Assembly (NCBI GenBank): GCA_965119215.1
Contig: CBCPKK010000010.1
Location: 169,548-233,547, forward strand
DNA length: 64,000 nucleotides
Direction of reading: 5' to 3'
Source: Buttiauxella sp965119215
GTDB taxonomy: Bacteria > Pseudomonadota > Gammaproteobacteria > Enterobacterales > Enterobacteriaceae
The notes below the pieces were generated by a model. That model saw only the letters and a program-made list of their open reading frames with translations, searched no databases and was not told the origin of the DNA. The position numbers were made by a program, and so were the translations under genes. The stretch's first letter is position 1. Each line of letters opens with the position of its first letter. Of this stretch, positions 15,509-23,749 are shown piece after piece.

Positions 15509-16084
15509 TTACTTCAGCAGCGTGAACGCTGTGGTCACATGCTTAACACCACTGACCCGGCTGGCAATATCTGCCGCTGCTTTGGCTTCTCTGTCTGTCA
15601 GTAAACCTAACAAGAACACTTCACCATTCTCAGTCGTGACTTTCACGTTGGTCGATTTCACCTGGTCGCTTGCCAGCAACTGCGAGCGTACTTTGGTGGT
15701 AATCCAGGTGTCTGACGACGCCGTACCCAGGCCAATCGGTGCCATGTTACGGATTTCGTTGTACACCTCGGTGGTGCCATCAACGCCTAACGCGATTTGT
15801 TTGGCGCGAGCTGCAAGCTCGGTATTCGGCGACTGGCCGACCAGCAGTACTTTGCCCTGGTATGCGCTGACGTTAATACGCGCTTCTTTCTTGATTTGTT
15901 CGTCTTTATTCAACGCGCTGTTTACGCGTAACTCCAGAGTACCATCATCAACCTGAGTACCGACGGAGCGTGGGTCTGTCGCGGTTTTGGTGGCGACAGC
16001 CGCGCTACCCACGACTGCGGCAGCAACACAACCTTGTAGCAGTAGCGCAGTAATAAGGACTGCAAGTGGCTTATATGCCTTCAT
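15509..16084 (-). CDS. dolP: DolP, outer-membrane BON-domain lipoprotein
   Basis: A 191-residue lipoprotein (lipobox LLQG-Cys19) with two BON domains (about residues 46-115 and 120-190), formerly YraP. It binds anionic phospholipids at the outer membrane and the division site. It supports BAM function, envelope integrity and regulation of the amidase activator NlpD. Residues 19-40 are an Ala-rich linker (CVAAAVVGSAAVATKTATDPRS). It is nine bases downstream of diaA on the same strand, as in E. coli. Full length and intact. Confidence 0.95.
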   Translation of the reverse strand: MKAYKPLAVLITALLLQGCVAAAVVGSAAVATKTATDPRSVGTQVDDGTLELRVNSALNKDEQIKKEARINVSAYQGKVLLVGQSPNTELAARAKQIALGVDGTTEVYNEIRNMAPIGLGTASSDTWITTKVRSQLLASDQVKSTNVKVTTENGEVFLLGLLTDREAKAAADIASRVSGVKHVTTAFTLLK

Positions 16085-16093
16085 CTGTACTCC

Positions 16094-16684
16094 TTAATCG
16101 TCCTGGTGAGGGAATAACGTATTATCAATCAGATCGCATAAGCAGTTTACCGTCAGCATATGCATTTCCTGAATGCGTGCGCTGCGGTGAGAAGGGATGC
16201 GGATTTCAACATCCTGCGGCCCTAATAATCCAGCCAATTCCCCGCCATCATAGCCAGTCAACGCAACGATAGTCATGTCACGCGTCACGGCGGCTTCTAC
16301 CGCTTTGACAATATCACGGCTGTTGCCACGGGTCGAAATGGCGAGCAACACATCACCGGTATGACCTAGCGCACGGACTTGTTTGGCATACACTTCTTCG
16401 TGTAAACGATCGTTTGCGATCGCGGTTAAGACCACATTATCAGCATTAAGTGCAATGGCAGGTAAACTCGGGCGCTCAGTTTCAAAGCGGTTGATCATAC
16501 TGGCGGCAAAATGCTGGGCGTTCGCGGCAGAAGTGCCGTTGCCGCAGCAAAGAATTTTATTGCCGTTAAGCAGCGACTGAACCAGCGTCATTGCGGCACG
16601 GGAGATAGCATCTGGCAGGGCTTCAGCTGCCGCAATCTGGGTTTGAATACTTTCCGTGAAGCAGACTTTGATTCTTTCGAGCAC
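16094..16684 (-). CDS. diaA: DiaA, DnaA initiator-associating protein
   Basis: A 196-residue SIS-domain protein that forms a homotetramer and promotes ordered DnaA assembly on oriC. The SIS phosphosugar-binding region is visible at GNGTSAANAQHFAASM (about residues 48-63) and LAISTRGNSRDIVKA (about 112-126). It belongs to the GmhA-like group but has been recruited to replication control. Gene order diaA-dolP and the upstream yraN match E. coli. Ends in LFPHQDD. Intact. Confidence 0.95.
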   Translation of the reverse strand: MLERIKVCFTESIQTQIAAAEALPDAISRAAMTLVQSLLNGNKILCCGNGTSAANAQHFAASMINRFETERPSLPAIALNADNVVLTAIANDRLHEEVYAKQVRALGHTGDVLLAISTRGNSRDIVKAVEAAVTRDMTIVALTGYDGGELAGLLGPQDVEIRIPSHRSARIQEMHMLTVNCLCDLIDNTLFPHQDD

Positions 16685-16703
16685 GTTTATTTACCTGGTT
16701 ACT

Positions 16704-17099
16704 TTAAACATCTGCGGTGAACGCGTTGGTTAACCACTCTATTTCATTGCCGGTGAAGGCTAACACATCGAAACGGCAATCCACAGTATCAAAACTTCCT
16801 GATGTGCGGGCTAACCAATACTGAGCAGCATGTAACAATTTTTGTTGCTTGCGGCGTGTGACGCTGGCGGCAGCATCACCGAAGTGATTGGTGCGCCGAT
16901 ATCGCACTTCTACAAAGACGATAACCTTCGCGTGTTTCATGATGAGGTCGATTTCGCCACCACGTGAATGAACGTTGGCCGCGATAAAGCGCAGTCCTTT
17001 GCGCTCAAGAAAGCGGCGCGCTTCCAGCTCATAATGCGCGCCCGCTTGTTGACGGGTCAGGATACTGGAACGATTTGACCCTGACTGAATTGCAGCCAA
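16704..17099 (-). CDS. yraN: YraN, UPF0102 nuclease-fold protein
   Basis: A 131-residue protein of the UPF0102 family with a PD-(D/E)xK nuclease-like core: GGEIDLIMK (Glu and Asp, about residues 48-56) and VFVEVRYR (about 61-68). The function is unproven in E. coli; the Mycobacterium and Helicobacter relatives are discussed in DNA processing. Its first 43 bases overlap the end of lpoA in another frame, which is tighter than usual and suggests translational coupling. An alternative shorter start was not obvious. Confidence 0.92.
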   Translation of the reverse strand: MAAIQSGSNRSSILTRQQAGAHYELEARRFLERKGLRFIAANVHSRGGEIDLIMKHAKVIVFVEVRYRRTNHFGDAAASVTRRKQQKLLHAAQYWLARTSGSFDTVDCRFDVLAFTGNEIEWLTNAFTADV

Positions 17100-19138
17100 T
17101 TTAACTTCCTGTTAATGACACAATCCTGAGTTGCAGAGAGCGTGCCGGTGTTGCCATTGACCTGGTAACCAGGCACCTGGCGGATTTGGGAGAAGTGATT
17201 TGCCAGTGACCAGGCATCCACGCCCATCGCGTACAAACGTGCTAACGAGTAGTCGTTACGTACACTGCTCAACGCTTGCTGCATCAGCGACGGGTTGTTG
17301 CCCGCAAGCATCGGGATTTCACTGAACTGCAAACCTTCCATTTCCAGACGGAAATCTGGGCCATTCACGCCCTGAGAGCTGCGCGAGCTGGCATACAGTT
17401 GTGCCGGGCTGCGGCTGCCGGTACGCATTGTGATCATCGGTTTGATCAGCGCAACTTCGTCCGGGGTCGCCACAATGTACGCAGCGTCCACGCCACCGGA
17501 AGTCCCCGCGGTAATTTGTGCATCCGTTGGCGGTGCCGGAATTGTCAGCCCACCAATAGTCACGCTTGCCGGTTGAGCGGATGCAGCGTTAACCGGGGTG
17601 CCGCTTAACGCGATACCCGAACCGCTGTTAATCCCTTGTTTCAACTCAGCAGTCGAGCCAAATTTCTGTTGCAGCACAGTGCCGCCGCCCAATTTCAGCC
17701 ATTCATTAGCGAAGGCTTTGGTGACGCGATCGCCCAGTGCGCTACGTGGAACCAGTAACAGCGGTGCGCGGTGGCCTTGCTGCCAGATATGGTCTGCTGC
17801 ATCACGGGCTTCATCTTCAGGAGAGAGCGCGAAATAGCAGATATTTGCACGGTTCTGCACGCTTTCCGGCTGGTTGAGCGCCAGAATATTCAGCGGAGAA
17901 GTGCTGGTTGCTAACTCATCGACATTGTTTTTAAGCAGCGGGCCCACAACTAACGTTGCGCCATCTTGCTGAGCTTGTGCCAGTAGTTGCGCCAGCGGCT
18001 GCGTTGTAGTGTCGTAAACTTTAACTTCTGCTGATGGATTAGCTGGAGCCGCCGCCGCTGGTGCAGCTTGCGGGGCTGGTTGCGGTGCAGGCGTTTGCTC
18101 CGCAGGCGCAGGTGTAGCGCCTGGCTGCTGCGTTAAATCATCAACTGATGCCGCCGCAGGGCTTGCCACTGCATTTGGATCTACTGGCTGTGGCAGTGCT
18201 GCTTGCGTGGTATCACCAGGTTGTGCCGTTGCATTTGGTGCTTGCGCCGGAGCAGTAGTTTGCGCGACTGGAGCGGAACCCATATTTTTCGCGGCTTCAA
18301 AACCTTGTTGGATAGTGCGGCCAAATACCGCCGCCTGGCCGCTCAACGGCAGCAGCAGTGCGATTTTCTCAGTCGAGGCAGGTTTATAATTCTGCATGTT
18401 ACTTAACTGAGTCGGCAGCGTTTTCGCGCCAGGGTTTTGTGGATAACGCGTTTGCCAGTCTTTGATCCCAGCTTTCAGCATTTCGGGATCGTTACGGTTA
18501 TCGTTCCAGACACGTTGCAGATCCAGCCAGCCTTGCAGAACGTTTTCGTCAGCATTGATGACTAACGCGTTCATCTGCTCGGCGGTCATCTGAGATAACG
18601 CCTGCCATGTACCGTCGATATTCTTCTGATGCGCAGGGCCTGTCAGCATGGGTTCTTGTGCGATATAGGCGCGCAGCAATTCAAGCGATGGGCGATTCTG
18701 GTTGGTGTCTATAACTGCCTGGTAATAGCGGCCTTGCTGATTTTTGTTGAGCGCAGCAGGATTGATTTTGCCCAGACGCGCGCTGGCATCGGCATAATCT
18801 TTCTGGGCGACTTTCACTTCGGCGGCCAGCAGTGACTGTTCAAGACGCTGAGTCTCGTCCATCTCTTTTGGCAGCTGATTGTAGAGATCAACCGCTTGCT
18901 GAGTTTTGCCTTCTTTTAACAGCGCATGAATGGCGAGTAATTGCCAGGTGGTCTTGCTATCATCACCGCTTTGCTGCATCTGTTGCAGGTAATACGCGGA
19001 ATCGGCAGTGGCCTCGCCCTGCATGTGCGCACTCGACTGATCTGGTGCTTTAGTGGTACAGCCTGCGAAGAAAAGCGCGGCCAGCACAACAGGCAGACAA
19101 CGCCCGGCTTTAGAACGAATAAATTTAGACGGTACCAT
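17057..19138 (-). CDS. lpoA: LpoA, outer-membrane activator of PBP1a
   Basis: A 693-residue lipoprotein (lipobox FFAG-Cys26). It spans the periplasm from the outer membrane to stimulate the transpeptidase activity of PBP1a. The N-terminal TPR-like domain (about 30-255) carries the signature QTRYPQNPGAKTLP; the C-terminal domain (about 260-690) has a periplasmic-binding fold starting EKIALLLPLSGQAAVFG. Between about residues 285 and 375 is a long Pro/Ala/Gln-rich low-complexity insert, longer than I recall in E. coli (678 residues total). It is divergent from rsmI with 62 bases between, as in E. coli. Confidence 0.95.
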   Translation of the reverse strand: MVPSKFIRSKAGRCLPVVLAALFFAGCTTKAPDQSSAHMQGEATADSAYYLQQMQQSGDDSKTTWQLLAIHALLKEGKTQQAVDLYNQLPKEMDETQRLEQSLLAAEVKVAQKDYADASARLGKINPAALNKNQQGRYYQAVIDTNQNRPSLELLRAYIAQEPMLTGPAHQKNIDGTWQALSQMTAEQMNALVINADENVLQGWLDLQRVWNDNRNDPEMLKAGIKDWQTRYPQNPGAKTLPTQLSNMQNYKPASTEKIALLLPLSGQAAVFGRTIQQGFEAAKNMGSAPVAQTTAPAQAPNATAQPGDTTQAALPQPVDPNAVASPAAASVDDLTQQPGATPAPAEQTPAPQPAPQAAPAAAAPANPSAEVKVYDTTTQPLAQLLAQAQQDGATLVVGPLLKNNVDELATSTSPLNILALNQPESVQNRANICYFALSPEDEARDAADHIWQQGHRAPLLLVPRSALGDRVTKAFANEWLKLGGGTVLQQKFGSTAELKQGINSGSGIALSGTPVNAASAQPASVTIGGLTIPAPPTDAQITAGTSGGVDAAYIVATPDEVALIKPMITMRTGSRSPAQLYASSRSSQGVNGPDFRLEMEGLQFSEIPMLAGNNPSLMQQALSSVRNDYSLARLYAMGVDAWSLANHFSQIRQVPGYQVNGNTGTLSATQDCVINRKLNWLQFSQGQIVPVS

Positions 19139-19200
19139 TCTGTATCCAGTGTAATTTTTATCTCAGTGTTCAATATTAAATCGGCAATACGGATGAAACA

Positions 19201-20067
19201 ATGAAACAACTCGAAACGGCGGCTATTTCTGCCAGCACGCTCTACATCGTTCCGACACCCATCGGTAACCTCGGCGATATCACACAGCGGGCGTTATCCG
19301 TGTTGCAAAGCGTTGACCTGATTGCCGCCGAAGATACTCGCCATACCGGTTTGCTGCTGCAACATTTTGCCATTAATGCGCGATTGTTCGCATTGCACGA
19401 TCATAACGAGCAACAAAAAGCAGAAACTTTGCTGGCTAAACTTAAAGAAGGCCAAAGCATTGCGTTAGTTTCTGATGCAGGAACGCCACTAATCAACGAC
19501 CCAGGTTACCATTTGGTGCGTGCATGCCGTGAAGCAGGCATTCGCGTTGTACCTCTGCCTGGCCCATGTGCTGCGATTGCTGCATTAAGTGCTGCCGGTT
19601 TACCTTCCGATCGCTTCTGCTATGAAGGCTTTTTGCCTGCAAAATCTAAAGGCCGTCGTGATGCGCTCAAGGCAATCGAGCAAGAACCGCGTACGCTGAT
19701 CTTTTACGAGTCTACGCATCGCCTGCTCGATAGTTTAGACGATATATGCGCCGTGCTGGGCGAATCGCGCTATGTGGTGCTGGCGCGTGAGCTGACCAAA
19801 ACCTGGGAATCGATTCATGGCGCACCGATTGGTGAGCTGGCGGCGTGGGTGAAAGAAGACGAAAACCGCCGCAAAGGCGAAATGGTACTGATTGTCGAAG
19901 GCTTCAAAGCGCCTGCCGACGATGCACTGCCAGCCGATGCGCTGCGCACTCTTGCTTTGCTACAAACGGAACTACCGCTGAAGAAAGCCGCCGCGCTGGC
20001 TGCCGAAATCCACGGCGTGAAGAAAAATGCGCTGTATAAATATGCCTTAGAAAACAGTGAGAAATAA
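19201..20067 (+). CDS. rsmI: RsmI, 16S rRNA 2'-O-methyltransferase (C1402)
   Basis: A 288-residue tetrapyrrole-methylase-fold enzyme. It methylates the 2'-OH of C1402 in 16S rRNA using S-adenosylmethionine, fine-tuning the decoding centre. Signatures: IVPTPIGNLGDITQRAL (about 17-33), EDTRHTGLLLQHF (about 44-56), LVSDAGTPLINDPGYHLV (about 93-110) and PLPGPCAAIAALSAAGL. It is divergent from lpoA. Full length. Confidence 0.96.
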   Translation: MKQLETAAISASTLYIVPTPIGNLGDITQRALSVLQSVDLIAAEDTRHTGLLLQHFAINARLFALHDHNEQQKAETLLAKLKEGQSIALVSDAGTPLINDPGYHLVRACREAGIRVVPLPGPCAAIAALSAAGLPSDRFCYEGFLPAKSKGRRDALKAIEQEPRTLIFYESTHRLLDSLDDICAVLGESRYVVLARELTKTWESIHGAPIGELAAWVKEDENRRKGEMVLIVEGFKAPADDALPADALRTLALLQTELPLKKAAALAAEIHGVKKNALYKYALENSEK

Positions 20068-20179
20068 CGTTTCTCGAGCAGTCTCGCATTCTGTTATTAC
20101 GGGTATCAGTATTGTTAGTGTGGTTTAAATAAGCGATGGTAGTTTGCTCATCATTTAGGGATGAATAAGTGAGCAAATT

Positions 20180-20824
20180 ATGCCGGTGTTAATTCGTGGG
20201 GACTCGAATATGATCGTAATGCCATTGTCTTATAGCCCTGCGGCGATTGAGCGCTCCTTTCTGGTGGTTGATGAAATCACGCTCGCAGGAAAGAGGTTTC
20301 TGGTTATCTTTGATAAGCAGACGCCGCGTGCCGCGATAGTTAAAGCTGAAATCGAAGAAGTTGATGGCGTTGCGCGTCATATCGCGGTGGCGATGCTTGA
20401 GCTAGCTAATCAAAAAAGTATTGGCGATAACGTCATTTCGGTTGAGCGTTTTTGGGAAGAAACGGATCTGCTTCAGGTTGAGGGGGTCTGTGTTGATCGA
20501 CGTTATCAGGAAGCGGGTTTTGCCACTCGGTTGTATGAAGCGCTAGTGATTAACTGCGGAGTCATTCTGATGAGTGATAATACGCAGTATCAAGGCGGAA
20601 AGGCTTTGTGGCAGAAGATTGCGCGTGAATCAAAAGAGCTGGTGGTGTTTGTTCTGGATACCGATTCTGGCAGGTTTTATCCCTATGACGGCACAAAAGT
20701 CATTTACGATGGCTTGAGTATTCCAGAAGAAAAAATCTGGAGCGAACATCCTGATACCACTCGCTTTGGCATAGTATTGATCGCCGAAGATAAGCGGAAA
20801 GTCGACAAACTTGCCTCAAATTAA
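20180..20824 (+). CDS. Unknown protein with GNAT-like segment
   Basis: A 214-residue protein I do not recognise by name. The middle reads LQVEGVCVDRRYQEAGFATRLYEALV (about residues 95-120), which fits beta-strand 4 and the acetyl-CoA loop of a GNAT acetyltransferase with R/Q-x-x-G-x-A in weak form. VILMSDNTQYQGGKALWQKIA follows. No signal peptide or membrane span. ATG 20210 (behind GGGGA at seven bases) is an equally good start, giving 204 residues. Phage and plasmid proteins of similar look exist. It occupies the place where E. coli has yraH-yraK fimbrial genes. Its own terminator follows at 20822. Confidence 0.7.
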   Translation: MPVLIRGDSNMIVMPLSYSPAAIERSFLVVDEITLAGKRFLVIFDKQTPRAAIVKAEIEEVDGVARHIAVAMLELANQKSIGDNVISVERFWEETDLLQVEGVCVDRRYQEAGFATRLYEALVINCGVILMSDNTQYQGGKALWQKIARESKELVVFVLDTDSGRFYPYDGTKVIYDGLSIPEEKIWSEHPDTTRFGIVLIAEDKRKVDKLASN

Positions 20825-20849
20825 AAACCCGCTTTCGCGGGTTTTTATT
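20822..20849. terminator. Intrinsic terminator, bidirectional
   Basis: AAAACCCGC-TTTC-GCGGGTTTTTAT right after the 20180 gene; A-tract and T-tract flank the stem, so it can also serve the GH36-like gene that ends at 20871 on the - strand. Confidence 0.85.
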
Positions 20850-20870
20850 TATATATTAATGAAGAACATC

Positions 20871-22769
20871 TTATTTTCCGCCAGTAACCGGCGTTGCCTC
20901 AATAACCAGAGTTTCCAGCGGTTTCAAGGTAACAATCACCGGCTTGCTGTAGTCACTCGGCAGCGTCGTATTCGCACCGTAGACTGATTTCAGCGTGAAG
21001 CTTGTCGCTTCGCCATCCGGGATTTCAAAGCTCTTCGTCAAATCCAGATAGTAGCTTTGTTCTTTGTCTGACGGGTTACGCAACCCAAAGATGGCTTTAT
21101 CTTTACTCCACGATGCCCAGCCATACGCTTCCAGCGCTGTCGGATCACCGCCAATCCAGTGGGTATCGACCAGCACCGCGCTATTTGCGCGTGACCATTT
21201 CGCGGCATCAGCCAGGGTGTCCCACTTGGTGCTATTTAACATGGATGGCGTGATATACATCTCTTGCAACTGCGTCCCGGTGGCAAAATAACTCCAGACC
21301 TGGTCGGCAAAATCGCTGTCGGTTTGTACTTTCTCAAGTCCGAAATAGGCATGTTCGGCGCTAACAATTCCGTGATACATCAGTGAGTTTATCGGGAACA
21401 GCGGGCCTTTACGCACGATAGAACGATAGGTTTCGGCATCACGATAGGTCATCCATTGTTGAACCGGTGAGCCTTTGCCATACACGTTAATATCATCGCC
21501 CTGGCGCCAGATGGAGTCGGCATAAAATAGCCAGGAAGGGCTGGCGTCAGTACCGGTGGTAAGGTTAATAAACAGGTCTTTATTTGCCTCACGCATGTTC
21601 TTGATAAGCTCAATCGATGCATCAAAGTCAGACGCAAACTGGCTGCCTTTAATCCAGTTATTGGCATTTCCCATGCCATCAAGTTTGAACGAGGTAATAT
21701 GTTCATTCTTGATTAGCTTAATAATCTGCTCGTTGAAGTTGCGGAAATAATTTGGGCCGGAAAGCGCGAGTTTTCCATCAACGGTTTCAAAGCCATTTTC
21801 TTTCGCATGAGAAACGCGAATATCACGCGGTTTGTTATAGCCACCCCATGGCGATAACCATAAACCAACGGAAGTATGCAGGCTGTCGGCTTTTTCTTTT
21901 ACGACGCCAAAGCCATTACTGAACGCCGGGCCAAATAGCCATTTACCTGTGCGGTCATCCCAGCCGTCATCCAGCAGGAAACCGTCGAGTTTGACGCCGC
22001 GCTTTTTAATTAGCTCATCGGCGTAGCTATCCATCCGGTTCAGCACATCTTTTTCGGTGTAGGTGGTGAAGAAGCCAATATCCATCCAACTGTTGTAATG
22101 CAAATACGGCTGATACGAGCGCGGGCGCATCGCATTAATAAATTCGTTGAAGTTACGGCGCAGCTGATTTGTCGCTTCAAAGGTGCCGAAGTAGGTCGTA
22201 AAGGTAACCGGTGCATCTGTTTTAATCGGGGTTTTTAGCTCGACGTTCAGATTGGTTGTCGTTTCATACGCATAAGTATTAACGATAGGTTTTTCCGGCA
22301 GAATAAAGAAGCTGTCGGCAATAATCGGCGAGCTATTAATTGCGCCGTCAACGTAAGGCGCTTGCGATTGTCCCTTGGTTGGGAAGAAGGTTATTTTCGC
22401 AACCTCCCGCGCTTTATCTTTCGCTTTAATCGTGTAGTCGATACTAGCGTACTTGCCTTTGAGGACGTTCAACACCACGGTGACCGCGAAATCTTTATGG
22501 TCGTAATCAATATGAATGGAGTCATCTTTTTGGCTGATGTTTTTAATTTTAAAGTCAGCAGCGTGAATAACATCTTCATTCGGCAGGGTTAGAAAGAACA
22601 ATTCTTTGGGGGCGAGTTTGCTCGGTGAAAGCTTATCCTTCACCACTACAGCAGAATTAGTATCGTCAAAGGAAATTGAGATATTGTTGTTATTCAAAAG
22701 ATATTCGGAAGCGAACGCGCCATTGCTAACCAGAAGTAATAATACCGAGCTTTTTATGATTCTCTTCAT
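20871..22769 (-). CDS. Secreted GH36-like alpha-galactosidase / alpha-N-acetylgalactosaminidase candidate
   Basis: A 632-residue exported protein (signal peptide MKRIIKSSVLLLLVSNGAFA). The central domain is a clan GH-D style TIM barrel: FLLDDGWDDRTG (about residues 248-260), LWLSPWGGYNKP, then FKLDGMG with candidate nucleophile Asp364 and WRQGDD (Asp425/Asp426) as candidate acid/base. A beta-sandwich end domain follows. Family relatives are sometimes labelled enterotoxin without support. It lies 89 bases after kbaY on the same strand, downstream of the GalNAc genes, so release of GalNAc or Gal from host or algal glycans in the periplasm is a reasonable inference. Substrate untested. ATG follows AAGGA. 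Confidence 0.7.
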   Translation of the reverse strand: MKRIIKSSVLLLLVSNGAFASEYLLNNNNISISFDDTNSAVVVKDKLSPSKLAPKELFFLTLPNEDVIHAADFKIKNISQKDDSIHIDYDHKDFAVTVVLNVLKGKYASIDYTIKAKDKAREVAKITFFPTKGQSQAPYVDGAINSSPIIADSFFILPEKPIVNTYAYETTTNLNVELKTPIKTDAPVTFTTYFGTFEATNQLRRNFNEFINAMRPRSYQPYLHYNSWMDIGFFTTYTEKDVLNRMDSYADELIKKRGVKLDGFLLDDGWDDRTGKWLFGPAFSNGFGVVKEKADSLHTSVGLWLSPWGGYNKPRDIRVSHAKENGFETVDGKLALSGPNYFRNFNEQIIKLIKNEHITSFKLDGMGNANNWIKGSQFASDFDASIELIKNMREANKDLFINLTTGTDASPSWLFYADSIWRQGDDINVYGKGSPVQQWMTYRDAETYRSIVRKGPLFPINSLMYHGIVSAEHAYFGLEKVQTDSDFADQVWSYFATGTQLQEMYITPSMLNSTKWDTLADAAKWSRANSAVLVDTHWIGGDPTALEAYGWASWSKDKAIFGLRNPSDKEQSYYLDLTKSFEIPDGEATSFTLKSVYGANTTLPSDYSKPVIVTLKPLETLVIEATPVTGGK

Positions 22770-22816
22770 CGTTTGTCCTTGTGATTCGAGGTTTTCGGGG
22801 CAAGTTTCAAACTGAT

Positions 22817-22844
22817 AGCGTTACCCGATTTTCCGGGTAACGCT
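22817..22844 (-). promoter_or_regulatory. Strong hairpin between kbaY and the GH36-like gene
   Basis: AGCGTTACCCG (22817-22827) pairs perfectly with CGGGTAACGCT (22834-22844) around a six-base loop. In the direction of transcription (-) no T-run follows, so it may protect the upstream message or only partly stop transcription into the glycosidase gene. Confidence 0.55.
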
Positions 22845-22858
22845 TTAAAGCATAAGAT

Positions 22859-23737
22859 TTATAGCGAGGTTTCAGTTTCAGGAATTAATTTATTGGCGGA
22901 CCCGCAAACGGTGACTTTACTGCGCACCACTTCTTTCATGGCATCCATCCCGACACGCATGTAATAGCGTGGGTCGTTGCCTTCTGGGTTATCGGCAAAC
23001 CATTTTTTAACGGCGGCAGCGAACGCGATTTTTAATTCTGTAGCGACATTCACCTTACACACACCCAGTTCAATGGCGCGTCTTACGTATTCATCCGGCA
23101 CGTCGCTTGCACCGTGTAGAACGAGTGGAATATCCACAACTTCGCGGATTTCACCCAGGCGCTGGAAATCAATTTTCGGACGTTTAGTGTAAAGCCCATG
23201 TGCGGTGCCAATGGCAACGGCAAGGCTGTCGATGCCGGTGAGTTCTACGAAACGGCGTGCTTCTTGCGGATCGGTAAGGAAGGCACTTTCTTCGTCCACA
23301 TCCATATCGTCTTCCACACCGCCGAGGCGGCCTAACTCAGCTTCAACGCTGCAATCCTTACTGTGGCAAAAATCGACCACGGATTTCACCAGGCGCACGT
23401 TTTCGGCAAGAGGGAAGTGGCTGCCATCGATCATCGCGCTGCGTACACCGGCATTCACTTTACGGCTGATATCCGCCAGTGATTCATGGTGATCAAGATG
23501 CAGCGCAAGCGGCATGTCGTAGCTTTCAGAGTAGGCTTTGCACAGGGCGTAAATCTCTTCAAACGCGATGTGCTTAAACGTGCCTGGCGTGCCCGCAAGG
23601 ATGACTGGCGACTGCATTTCTTTGCAGACTTCCAGAATTGCCTGAATGGTTTCTGCATTGTGAATATTAAACGCAGGGACGGCATAGCCGCGGGCTTGCG
23701 CGTCTTGCAGAAGGTATTTGGTGGAAATAATACTCAT
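22859..23737 (-). CDS. kbaY: KbaY/AgaY, tagatose-1,6-bisphosphate aldolase catalytic subunit
   Basis: A 292-residue class II zinc aldolase. It cleaves D-tagatose-1,6-bisphosphate to dihydroxyacetone phosphate and glyceraldehyde-3-phosphate in GalNAc breakdown. Visible are LALHLDHHES (His80 zinc ligand, Asp82 catalytic, His83), the zinc-region HGLYTKRPKIDF and VLHGASDVPDE, and the phosphate-binding ending IELGVCKVNVATELK. It needs the non-catalytic KbaZ for full activity. It lies 12 bases downstream of agaS. Length is close to the 286 residues of E. coli KbaY. Confidence 0.95.
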   Translation of the reverse strand: MSIISTKYLLQDAQARGYAVPAFNIHNAETIQAILEVCKEMQSPVILAGTPGTFKHIAFEEIYALCKAYSESYDMPLALHLDHHESLADISRKVNAGVRSAMIDGSHFPLAENVRLVKSVVDFCHSKDCSVEAELGRLGGVEDDMDVDEESAFLTDPQEARRFVELTGIDSLAVAIGTAHGLYTKRPKIDFQRLGEIREVVDIPLVLHGASDVPDEYVRRAIELGVCKVNVATELKIAFAAAVKKWFADNPEGNDPRYYMRVGMDAMKEVVRSKVTVCGSANKLIPETETSL

Positions 23738-23749
23738 GTTGAAATCCTC

